Positions 23,442 to 34,597 of a stretch of 64,000 nt of DNA are shown here, piece after piece. The DNA comes from Zychaea mexicana. Lineage: Eukaryota; Mucoromycota; Mucoromycetes; Mucorales; Lichtheimiaceae. Location: positions 1 through 64,000 of the forward strand of contig NW_026516799.1 in assembly GCF_025766255.1 (NCBI RefSeq), in the 5' to 3' direction. The translations under genes were made by a program, and so were the position numbers. Numbering within the stretch: position 1 is the first letter of the stretch; every line of letters starts with the position of its first letter. The notes beneath the pieces were generated by a model. It had not been told where the DNA came from, did not search any database, and was given only the letters and a program-made list of their open reading frames with translations.

Positions 23442-26400
23442 ATGGACGTGCAAACTATATATGCAGACAACGAACGATTGACAGATCCAGCATTCCACGA
23501 CGCCCAGCGTACGATTGACCGGTAATTATCATGACACTTATTCTTTATTGTCTTTTTTTTTCATGCCAATTCTACTTTTATTGAAATACCTACCTTTCTT
23601 CTTTCTTATTAGTGAGCAAGCACGGGATATTATGTTCTGGCTTCGTGATGGTGTTCCCACTGCCATGAATATGTTTCAGGAAACTATGAGAACCGCAACA
23701 CTGGCAACAGGCGACCATCCACCCGAGCCCACCATCTTCATTGAAGATGACAACTACTTGTCCATGCAGTATCGTCCAACACGAGCTATTGTCAGTCTGT
23801 CCAGCCTCCAGATTGCTGCCTAGGATCTCCTCGTTAAATGTCGTGTGCAATTGGAGGAGCACGTGTTGCGAGGATATCGTTTGCCTGTCCCTTTTACCTC
23901 CACCAGTTGCAACATCGTCGACCAACAAGCTAGTGAAGATCCATCTGTTGATTTTTTCACTGCCTCGGGTAACCCTACTGCTGATCCTGCCTACCTCACT
24001 GCTTTAATGTTCCACTTGGCTACCCAGTATTCGGACGAGTTCATCTCCTATGTCGCACCCAACAGTACTCTAGTTTGGAAGCTCGACAGCCTCTATCGGT
24101 GGCTAAACCAAGCGCGAAAATTAATCATGATGATTATGGTCCTTGTCCATATTACCAGTGGCCAGCCAGCACGCGGTGAGGAACTCGCAGCCACCACCAT
24201 CCGATGTACTGCCCTTGGAGCCAAGCGTGGCATGTACTGGTACCGCGGCAAGATCATGCTTGTCCAATACTACTACAAGCGCCGTTCTCGAGGAACTGCC
24301 GACCGGTACATTGCTCGTTTTCTTACAAGAGAATTGAGTGATATTTTGCTGCACTATCTTGTCTTGGTTCGCCCATTTGAACGGTATGCATTACTTTGAT
24401 AACTTTTGGCTATTGCTGGTCGATGATTTGCTGAACTGTTGTTTCGAATTATTTCTAGGGTAGCGTTTTCGGAAACGCATAGTGGTGACAGTGCTGATGC
24501 CGGCGTTGCAAACTACCAGAACTTTCTCTTCGTCGCCAACGGCAACGTTGTCACGAGCAGAGATTTGAGCCGATCACTGTATGAGTATGTGTCATCTCAA
24601 CTTATTTATATGTTACCAAGAAAAATAAAAAAGTAAAACCCAACATCTACAAGAAATACTTACTTGTTTTCTTCTATTAGGCACCTGCGAACGTATGCCG
24701 GTGTTGGCCTTGGCCTCCAAGCATACCGCCAAGTTGCCACGTTCTTCATGCGCCACCACCTCCAACGCGGCCGTGCTTTCTTACAAAGCACAGAGGAAGT
24801 CGACAATGAACCCGACACTGGCGACAATGACGGCGTTGACGATCAACAACAGGACCAAGCGCGATCTGTCACTCGTGGCATTCGCCATGTCAATCCCGAA
24901 TTTTATGACTTGCAGGCAGCACACAGCAGTTCGGTTGCTGGCATGTTTTATGCTCGCACCACAAATGATTTTCGGTATTTGTCGTCGGAATCCATACATG
25001 AGTTTGACCTCTGTTCTCGTGAGTGGCAGGCCTTGTTGGGTATGTATCAACGTCGCTGTTCACATAAAGAAATAATAGATTACGTGATTAATTATGCAAA
25101 TGACAAATATATAGGCATTGATGACCATATTGCCGCACCCATACCCTCTCATCCTCAACAACAACCATCGCACCAACCGCATCAACAACCACCTCAACAA
25201 CAGCAACAATCTCTTGCCCTTGCTCCTCCTCTCTCACCGTTGCCTGGAATGGTGAACAGCTTGCTTGCCTAAGCAGCTGAACGATTTGTCGTGGCCATAC
25301 ACGAAAAAACAACCAAGAACATATCACCAGTCATTGAATACAAGCGTACGTTTTCTCTTATCCTCCTATGCCCTTTTCTCTGCTTTTTACTTATCTTCTC
25401 TCATCTTTATAGCCGTCCTTCCTGAGCATGTCAGTGGCTTGCGTCGGTTCCTCGGCAATGACTCTGCCTACTTTCGTTCCCTTGAACAGGGCCTTGCTCT
25501 ACCTTTGATTGTAGAGCGAAAATTGGACCTGCTAGTTGTCATGCCAACCGGCATGGGCAAAAGCGTGCTTTTCTCGGTTCCCCCTTTCCTGGAAAACGGC
25601 AAGCTTTCGGTCGTCATCGTCCCCTTAGTAGCACTGGTCAAGGACTACGAGCGTCGCTTGGTGCGAGCAGGTTTACGGACCGCATTGTGGCAATGTAAGT
25701 GTTTTTCTTTATGGAAAAAAAAAAGAGTATTGCTTTGTATTAGTATGCCATTTATCAGTTTAAACTCATTATCTTTACATTAATCAATATAGCCGGCGCC
25801 CCTACTATGCCCAACGCACAGGTGCTGCTGGCACCAGTTGAAGCTGTTGCCTCTGCCCCTTTTGTCCAGTTCTGCTTGGAGCATGAAAGCCGAATCTCCC
25901 GTTTTGTCGTCGATGAGTGCCACCTGGGCATGACATGGCTATCCTTCCGCTTCGCCATGGCCAAGCTCACTGTTCTATGCGCCATCCCTGTCCCTCTTCT
26001 CCTTCTCACAGCCACCATGCCGCCGTCCATGGAAGATCGAGCCCGTATCTTTTACGGCTGTAACTTTGCAACAATTCGCGCACAGTCCACATCGTGGGTA
26101 AACCTGTCGTACCAAATCCATCCCTTGCCCAGCAACATCGCCAACAATATCGCATTCAACACATTGGCAGAATCTTTGCGTGTTGTCTTTCCCAACGAAC
26201 GCAGTATTGTTTTCTGCAAGACGGTACAGGATGCCGAAACGCTCTTTGATGTTTTGAATGGTGGATATCAAGACTTGGCTCCACGACTTTACCATGGCCA
26301 GCTCCCAGAGACAGCCAAAGACGAGGCTCAAGACGGCTGGATGTCCGACGGCGGCATTATGGTCGCGACCTCGGCGTTCGGTATTGGCATTGATGCTCCT

Positions 26401-28328
26401 GATGTGTGGAAGGTGTTCCACTGGCGGTTACCTTACAGTTTGTTGGATTACGCTCAACAAACGGGTCGCGCAGGTCGTGACGGGCAAACTTCAGTGTGTC
26501 GGGTGTATTATGTCGAAGACAGAGAACGGAGCACCATTGAGAGAAACAAACAGAACCAGGAAGTCGAATCCAGCATCAGCGACGCAGAAGAGATGCTTGC
26601 GTTTGCAAAGGTAAAACCTAAAATTTAAAGAAGGAGATACAGTTGGGAGGTTAATCTATTTGCGTTTGCTAATATACAATCTTTTATAGTCCAACACATG
26701 CATTCGTTTCAAGTTACAGCAATATCTCGACGGTCGCCCATCCTTGAACTGTCTTGCCGACAGTGAAGCTGTGGAGTGTGGCATCTGTCACGACTTATCA
26801 CAACAACCACACCATGAATCTTCCTTGTCATTGTCTGTTCGGTCAGCCAATGCCCTGCAAACACAGACGCGGCAAGAAGTTCCATTTGATCTGCCTGCCC
26901 CTTCACATGTAAGTCAAGTATATGTTTTTGTAGCTTTATTGTTTAGAGGTTCAATTTTTACTCATCGTGTATATATTTTACTTGTCACACTTACCAGCCT
27001 CCAATGCAACGACGACGACAGCAATCACCACCTGCCCTCCACCCTGTTGCTGCCTTTGTACACGCGCAGGTTGAATGAAAGAAGTCCCGGCACACCTACT
27101 TTCTTTTGTATCTCAGCACCAAGTGCTCGTTACACAGTAAAAAAAATATCATTAAATACTACAGACGCAGGGCTATCAGATGATATAAATTTGATTCCAT
27201 AAAAGGCAATGGTGGTGATACAGGAATTACTCAAAAAACTGGAAATTTTATAGATAAAGTACAAAATATCTTCTACTATCTATCCTTTCCCTTTCTACTT
27301 CTTTTTGTACTAGGACCAGGCTAGTAGTCATTGTCATCTATATTATTATAAATAAACATAGCTTGATGTTAGTATCAGTAATATTAGCTTAGGTATTAAA
27401 GAATAATAAAGGACACTGTTTATGAGACACTTGTAGGCAAGTGCTTAGAATGATTACAATCATTCTAGAATTTCGACTACCGTCTCAAAGACCAGCTACA
27501 CCTTCAAAAAAATCAAAGACTTTTTCTCGGACCACCCCTATTTATAATGATCATTATCTTTTATTTAAAAATAAAATTTAAAAATTAAATTATATTTTAA
27601 GAATAAAAAAAATTATAATCAATAAATTATTAAACAGTCTTCTATGCTCAAGTTGGTTTTCAGCCCATTTCTCCTTTTTTGGTATATGTTTGAAACTCCG
27701 ACGTACCTTTTATGGGATTCAGTGACGTCAATTTTACTATATCGGGTATTTTTACGTTACACAGATTTACTTATATATATACTACTTATATACTATATAT
27801 AGTGCGCGCCGTGTTTTCTTTCATAGATCCGTTACACCTTACGACGATCATTCGCAGCACGACTACTGCAAAAGGTGCTTCACCAAGCATGGTTTATATG
27901 GCATGTGCCTCACCTATAAGTATGTAGCCTTAATACCAAGTTCTCGTATTTTCTTTTTTTTTTCTTTACTAACCTGCGTTCAATTATTCTGTACTTTGCT
28001 TCACAGGCGCTTAATGTGTTTCAAATGTGGCCTGCCATTCAATCATCCCCTCTATCACGGCAATGGTGAGGAATGCAATGCGCTGATCAGGAACGCTGTG
28101 TTGCCAGCCTGTTGGGCTATCTTTCAGAGCGAGGACACCGAGGATCAAGAGTGGTTAGTCGTTGCATACAACGCTATCCATCGCTCCAACCAGCACCAAA
28201 AGACAGATCCATTCCCGGCAACCAAGACAGCATTCGCTCAGTGGTTATCAGACAAGGATGACGGCAGCCATGTCAACAATGCGATGAAGCTATTTGATAA
28301 GATAGTTTCTGAGCTTCTTTCTTGTTAG
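23442..28328 (+). pseudogene. Tyrosine-recombinase-like - RecQ helicase fusion (third, divergent copy)
   Basis: Exons fitted by phase and splice signals: 23442-23521, 23613-24383, 24459-24584, 24681-25039, 25115-25345, 25413-25694, 25793-26610, 26690-26908, 26998-about 27078, then 27827-27919 and 28007-28328. Recombinase-like motifs: GQPARGEEL, YYYKRR, AYRQV and AHSS-x6-Y. Helicase motifs: MPTGMGKS (I), DECH (II), TATMP (III), QQTGRAGRDGQ (VI), then a Cys cluster ending CGICH. The last two exons encode Cys/His motifs (CKRC, CFKCGLPF..HGNGEEC), which I infer to be the C-terminal domain. Stops in frame: TAG at 23821 and TAA at 25270, both explicable as C-to-T changes, and TGA near 27076. It lacks the zinc-finger exons of the other copies, because the C1 duplication ends just after its ATG. 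The 27.1-27.8 kb gap may be an insertion or long intron. Confidence 0.75.
27090..27826. other. AT-rich stretch with paired hairpins inside the helicase gene
   Basis: The coding signal stops near 27078 and resumes at 27827. In between are two adjacent hairpins, CACTTG-TAGG-CAAGTG (27428-27443) and TAGAATGAT-TACA-ATCATTCTA (27446-27467), and a nearly pure A/T tract (about 27555-27640). No long frame. It could be a remnant insertion such as a solo LTR or organellar fragment. Confidence 0.45.
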
Positions 28329-28354
28329 CCATAGCTTCTCTTTTTCTCTTCCCT

Positions 28355-28361
28355 CTTTCTT

Positions 28362-28417
<56 letters not shown>

Positions 28418-28475
28418 CTCTTTGTCTTTCTCTCTCTCTCTTTCTCTTCTCTTTGTCTTTCTCTCTTTGCTTTTT
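28355..28475. repeat. CT microsatellite
   Basis: An uninterrupted (CT)n tract of about 50 bp (near 28362-28411) is followed by TTTCTCTTCTCTTTGTC repeated twice. It lies just downstream of the helicase stop codon. Frames through it are Arg/Glu or Ser/Leu runs and not genes. Confidence 0.9.
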
Positions 28476-29140
28476 TGTCATATTTGACCTTTTTACAATA
28501 ATAAATATATATACTACCACACCTCTTCGTTACTGTGCCCATCCTTGATTACATTGCTAGTTCCATCGGAACAGCTTTCTCATTTGGACGTGTCCTGAGC
28601 TTATTATTTAAGAGCGTCGTAATCTGTATCTATGGTGACTTGAGAAACTACAGACATTGATTGTTGCAACTCTGGCAATGGCTGCAGTGAAGCAGTGTAG
28701 ATACCATCTAGTGTAGATACACGTCATAAGCCAACCATTGTATCCTCACAACGGTATATCTAACGAGCAGCTCCAAACTAACATCGTCGTCGTTGATCAT
28801 CATCGTTGTCGCCTTGCCGTTGAATAGGAACTATTACAGTGATGTCAAACGGTGTTGCTCCTTCCAACATTCAAAAGTTGCTTGACTTCGGCTGTTACCT
28901 TTTGCCTTTTTTTCACAGATACCAGTTTCCAGTCATTTCATATCATGTTGGTAAAGAATTATTTTTGTTGGAAGTTGCCGACTTCACTACTACAAAAAAG
29001 TACTTTTACAATTGACAGTGGAAAGAAGGTGAATGCGATACGTTTTGTAGTGGGAAAGTATTAAAACAGAACCCACAGCACACCACCATCGCCGTAGCTT
29101 TTTTCTGCTAAAACAAATGCGGCAAGTGCCATTCACGTTA
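28476..29140. other. No gene recognised
   Basis: About 650 bp between the helicase 3' end and the next repeat copy. No long open frame, RNA gene or strong repeat was found. Near 29150 it ends with the GTGTCCGACATA edge motif that also occurs at 14440 and 14532. Confidence 0.4.
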
Positions 29141-30904
29141 TCTGCTAAATCGTGTCCGACATAAGCTTATCATCTCTCAATACACGTACAAATACATACA
29201 GCATTCAAGAAGTATATAAAATAGCCAACAATAAAACAATCCAAAATAAGAGGTGGTGGAGAAGAAGAAGAGAGTCCCATATACATCCAAGCTCATCAAT
29301 TGGAAACTCTAAACCCGAAACCTTAGTAAACCCGCACCAGGACTTGTGCGTTCGACTAAACCTGCTCGCTCACTGGCGTTCGCTGCCAGGCCCCTAAACC
29401 CGTTGCGCTTACACGCCCTTCTTTTCAGCCTATTGAGTGCCTTAATGCCCCACGATGTCCTATGTCATCAGTAGCGTAGCTGCTTGAATCATGACAATGC
29501 AGTAAGATTAGTCGGATTGCGTTAACAAAGCGGTTGTATCTGTGTCTTTATAAGCATGAAGCCTGCATATAAGCGGAAATGCTTCTGTTCCTTATATTCA
29601 CAAAATCCAGCTCCACAACAACAAGCTTCAACGACGACGTATTATGTTTATGTTCTCTTTTTAGGTTACAGGTTTTATTTTTAATAAGCAATCCAGTGTC
29701 TCTTTCACAGGAAAAGCCACAGACCGGCCTTTTTATTCCCTTGCAATCAAATAGCGTTTCCTTCATCACTATAGCATCAGCAGAAATAGCCAAGATCACA
29801 TACCAATTATCCTTGTCTAAGATTAGATAGTTTGCTGGATCGAAGCCTATATGTGTGCAAAGATGATGTGAGTAAGACTCCTGTTCGTAAGAAATAGATT
29901 CGAAAATGATCGGTGCTGTAGCTGTTCGGTGTAATGGGTATGATATATACATCTTTGCTTGTATGTTTCCAAAGACCACCATCGTCATAATTAAAAATTA
30001 GTGCTAGATACCGTCTTTCTTTTAATGGTGCTGTGTATTAAAAAAAGTATCGGCTGGCATAGAGCATATTCAAACAAGTTCGCCTGTACGTGCAATGGCG
30101 TTTGCTAATGTCAGAATACAACGGCTTTGACAGCAATTGAAATGACCATTGATGAACTGTGTAAAAGTTGTGTTGTGTATTCGTTCGTCAAAGTTTTTTA
30201 AACATGTTTGAGTGCTGTGGATACGATTGCCGCCTAGCCAGAATCCAGGGTCATCAGTCGTCATTTGAAATTAATTTGGGTTCGTTTGGGTCATCGCTGC
30301 TAAATTGTCCGTTCGTTACGGACTATTCGACCAATTAAATGTAGCGGATGGTCTGGGAGCACTATTTATCCAGCCGCCAATCATTGCAGTTGCTCATTGG
30401 TCAGATTCCGGGGTCAACCGGGGTCATTCATCGCCACTTGAATACAAACTTAGGGGTCATCGTTATTATAACGTCTTTAAAGTCAAATTACAGCAGCAAA
30501 GCTTATAGAACATAGTATACTACTAGCAACTTCCATTAACCAGATTTTCACATACGAACATGCATCGGAACCGCAGACGGCACATTTACCAACAAGTTTC
30601 AAGTTTAAAACATCTCGAGCTGTTTTTGTATTTCACACGGCAACAGAATCTCATTCCACAAAATACCAATTTATTACAGCATGCTAATATTATACACTCA
30701 AAAAATGCTATTGCTTCCTTACCTGCGTATCGCCGTTGCTTTCCACAGAGCCCTCGAAGAATATAGCTTTACTGTCATTATATCCATGGTATCCTTCTCT
30801 TCCTTACCTATGTGATAATGGGATATCGCCAGGCCTGGATCCTTGTAGTAATCCTCATTTGCTTCAGGCCGCTCTTGATCTATAATAATCCACACGCTCT
30901 TTTC

Positions 30905-32035
30905 ACCGCAGTTGCTCGTCGACATGGTATGATAGAGACACCAGATCAATATCGTCACGTTCGTCAGCTCGTCCTTATTCTACTGAGTAAACGGTTCGTT
31001 TTTTGGAGTACTGGATGGTGAGATATGGCCGTGCGGGAATCGCTCCTTTTTGGCTGACTTTGCTGTATATGTATATGATCCGCAATAAAAGTGCACGCGT
31101 AGCGTTCCTGGCTGTTGCTCGTCGACATGATATGGTAGAGACACCAGACCACCGCGGCACGTTCGTCTGCTCGTCCTATTCTGGCAACTAAGCGGTTCGT
31201 TATTTGGAGTACTGATGGTGAGATATCGTCGTGCGGAATCGCTCCTTTTTTTGGCTGACTTTGGTGTGTATATATATGATCCACTATAAGTGACGTGTAG
31301 CGTTCCTGGCTGTTGCTCGTCGACATGGTATGGTAGGACACCAGACCACCAGCGTCACGTTCGTCTGCTCGTCCTTATTCTGGCACACTAAGCGGTTCGT
31401 TATTTGGAGTACTGGATGGTGAGATATCGTCGTGCGTGATCGCTCCTTTTTTAGCTGACTTTGGTGTATATATATGATCCGCATAAAAGTGCACGTGTAG
31501 CGTTCCTGGCTGTTGCTCGTCGACATGATATGGTAGAGACACCAGACCACCAGCGTCACGTTCGTCTGCTCGTCCTGATTCTGGCAACTAAGCGGTTCGT
31601 TATTTGGAGTACTGGATGGTGAGATATGCCGTGCGGGAATCGCTCCTTTTTTTGGCTGACTTTGGTGTATATGTATATGATCCACTATAAAATGCACGTG
31701 TACGTTTCTGGCTGTTGCTCGTCGACATGTATGGTAGAGACACCAGACCACCAGCGCACGTTCGTCTGCTCGTCCTTATTCTGCACACTAACAGTTCGTT
31801 ATTTGGAGTACTGGATGGTGAGATATGCCGTGCGGAATCGCTCCTTTTTTGCTGACTTTGGTGTATATATATATGATCCACTATAAATGCACGCGTACGT
31901 TCTGGCTGTTGCTCGTCGACATGTATGGTAGAGACACCAGACCACCAGCGCACGTTCGTCTGCTCGTCCTTATTCTGGCACACTAACGGTTCGTTTTTGG
32001 AGTACTGGATGGTGAGATACAGCCGTGCGGGAATA
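30905..32035. repeat. ~205-bp tandem array in copy A2, about 6 units
   Basis: Same unit as at 960-1925; landmarks near 30984, 31192, 31393, 31595, 31796 and 31988. Many units lack single bases present in A1, for example GGCAACTAAGCGG against GGCACACTAAGCGG, and CCACCGCGGCACG against CCACCGGCGGCACG. Confidence 0.9.
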
Positions 32036-33124
32036 GCTGTGCTTTTGTCTGCCAATTTGCCTGATAAAAAAAAAGAAATAAACACGCACCGCCATGGCTG
32101 ATGCTACTTGAACAAAAGCTAATGCAACATAATCGACGTTGTCATTTCGTTACTCGCGTCCTCGTTTAACGTAAGAAAAAAAGTGATCTGTGCTGTAAAG
32201 ACTTGTGCAAGTTTTACTACCTTGATGTTGTAGTCATGCTGTGATGCAGGCAAGTCAACGCCATTGTAATTAAGTTTGACCGTTATAATTATCGGGTGCC
32301 GTAGCTTCCGTTGGTTGTAAGGCTTGTTGCTGTGGTGCTGCTGTTGCTGCTGGAGTAGGTTGCCGCCCTCGTCAAATGGCTATAGTTTCACAATTACTAG
32401 TAGTAAAAGAGATTAGATCATTCGCCATCACAATGCCACTTTTCTTTTAACAACTTGACATCTCAAAACTAAATACCTTTTTTTTGCAAGCGCACTTGCT
32501 TCAATATGTTTCGAATAAAGACGGCAGTAAACGAGTGTGTTATGGAGCAAAAATAAAATAAAGTGGAGCTGGCTCTTCTGCTATTTTGCTGTCTTGCTCA
32601 TCATGTTCTGGTAATTTGATTGGCCAAAACCCGGGGTCAGGCCGGGGTCGTCCGTCGCCACATGAACTGAAATCTCGGGGTCATCGGGGTCACTCGTTAT
32701 TATTGAGCTTCAAAGGCAATTTACAGCAGCAACGCTGTATATACCGGGGGTATGCTCCAGGAACTTTCACAGATTGGAATATAGTATACAAACATGCATA
32801 ATAACCGCAGATGCCACATCATTAATGAATTTTTCAGCTTAAAGAGTATAGAGCACCTTTTGCACAATGCACGACAACAGAATCTCATTTCATAAAATAC
32901 CAATTTATTAAAGCATGCTAATACTATGCACTCTCTATTACTTCCTTACCTGCACATAAGCGTCACCACCACAGAGCTATCAGAAAAAACCAGCTTTGCT
33001 ACGATTATCTCTATATATGCTTCCCATCCGCATCTATAAAACAACGGGATATTGCTATGTCTGGATCCTTGTCGTACTAATGACTTGCTTGAAGCACCTC
33101 TTACATATAATCCGCACGTTCTTT

Positions 33125-33690
33125 TCACCGCTGTTGCTCGTCGTAAAGACATGGTAGAGACACCAGACCATCATCGTCACGCCAGTCAACTCGTCCTTAT
33201 TCTACTGCAGTAAACGGTTCGTTATTTGGAGTACTGGATGGTGAGATATCGTCGTGCGTGAATCGCTCCTTTTTTTGGCTGACTTTGGTGTATATATATG
33301 ATCCACTATAAAATGCACGCGTACCGTTCCTGGCTGTTGCTCGTTGACATGATATAGTAGAGACATAAGACCACCAGCGTCACGTCCGTTTGCTTGTCCA
33401 TATTCTGGCAAACTAAGCGGCTCGTTATTTGGAGTACTGGATGGTGAGATATCGTCGTGCGTGAATCGCTTTTTTTTTGGCTGACTTTGGTGTATATATA
33501 TGATCCACTATAAAATGCACGCGTACCGTTCATGGCTGTTGCTCGTTGACATGATATGGTAAAGACACAGACCACCAGCGTCACGTTCGCTGCTCGTCCT
33601 TATTCTGGCAACTAAGCGGCTCGTTATTTGGAGTACTGGATAGTGAGATATCGTCATGCAGGAATTGCTGCCTTTTTGTTTTGCCAGTTT
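33125..33690. repeat. ~205-bp tandem array in copy A2, about 3 units
   Basis: Counterpart of the A1 array at 3000-4175 but with half as many units, showing copy-number change between the two long repeats. Landmarks near 33214, 33419 and 33618. Confidence 0.85.
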
Positions 33691-34322
33691 ACCTGAGAAA
33701 TAAAAAGAATAGACACGTACCGCCATGGCTGATGCCCTTGTAGAAAGTAATGCATATACTCGACGTTTCACTTGTTATTCGCACCTCGTATACCGTAAAA
33801 AAGAAAAGCGGCCTGTACTGTGCAGGCTGGTGCAAGTTTTGCTGCTTTGATGTTGTAGTGGTGCCGCAATGCATGCAAGTCATTTGCGATTGTAATTAAC
33901 TTTGACCGTTATTATTATGGCGTGCCGTAGCTTCCGTTTGTTGTAAGGCTTGCTGTAGTGCTGCTGTCGCTGCTGGAGTACGTTGCCGCACTCGTCAAAT
34001 GCTATAGTTTCAGCAATTGCTAGTAATAAAAGACAGTAGACCATTGACCATTACAAAGCCACGATTCTTCCAGCAAATGAACATCCCTTGAATAAGATAC
34101 CTTTTTTTTGTAAGCGTCCTTGCTTTAATATATATAAAAAAAACGGGCAGCAAGCGAGTGTGTGCATAGAAGAACAAAAAAAAGTAAAAAAAAGAGGAGC
34201 TGGTTCTCCTGCTATTTTGCTGTCTTGCTCATCACGTTCTGGTAATTTGATTGGCTAAATCCCGGGGTCAGTCCGGGGTCATTCGTCGCCACTTGAATTG
34301 AAATGTCGGGGTCATCGGGGTC

Positions 34323-34373
34323 ACTCATTTTCGCTGTGGCGACTTCGTCGCCACGCCGAAAATGATTCTAGGA
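34323..34373. repeat. Terminal hairpin of copy A2
   Basis: GTGGCGAC-TTC-GTCGCCAC within outer arms CATTTTCG and CGAAAATG, then GATTCTAGG, as in copy A1. The following sequence (ATGATAAGG) differs from A1 (TTATTGATC), placing the repeat boundary here. Confidence 0.7.
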
Positions 34374-34597
34374 TGATAAGGTAATGTGAAAATTTAGTAA
34401 AGGGTATGACAAGTAGAGTACAATCAGTGTAGAGGGTAATTTTTGATAAGTAATATGTAATCGTCTTAATAACGGCGGCCTGGAATATTGATTCCAACTA
34501 AACTACGGGCCAAAACATGTGTTTGATATGCGGGCATCACAATAGATTGAGATTGGTCATCCAAAGAATCATTCAGATCTGATAATGGAGCTACTTG

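Larger units (their letters stand above)
15100..23456. repeat. 8.4-kb segmental duplication, copy C1
   Basis: This segment matches 40934-52354 with only scattered differences once the 3.1-kb transposon at 48604-51739 is removed. The left limit (ACTATGCATGAGTCG) lies inside the helicase gene's last exon. The right limit lies a few bases after the ATG that starts the plus-strand helicase gene at 23442. It contains helicase gene C1 (minus) and about 4 kb of largely non-coding DNA. Confidence 0.9.
29150..34373. repeat. B3 plus A2: full-length copy of the repeat family
   Basis: The left part (29180-29690) matches B units at 8095 and 10657. The right part (29945-34373) matches window positions 1-4905. 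It shows that B and A blocks belong to one unit of at least 5.2 kb that starts near the GTGTCCGACATA motif and ends at the GTGGCGAC hairpin plus GATTCTAGG. It contains two 205-bp arrays. No protein-coding gene is recognised. Confidence 0.8.

Noticed and set aside
28273..28542. Arg/Glu-repeat protein frame on the minus strand
   Set aside because: Produced by the CT microsatellite.
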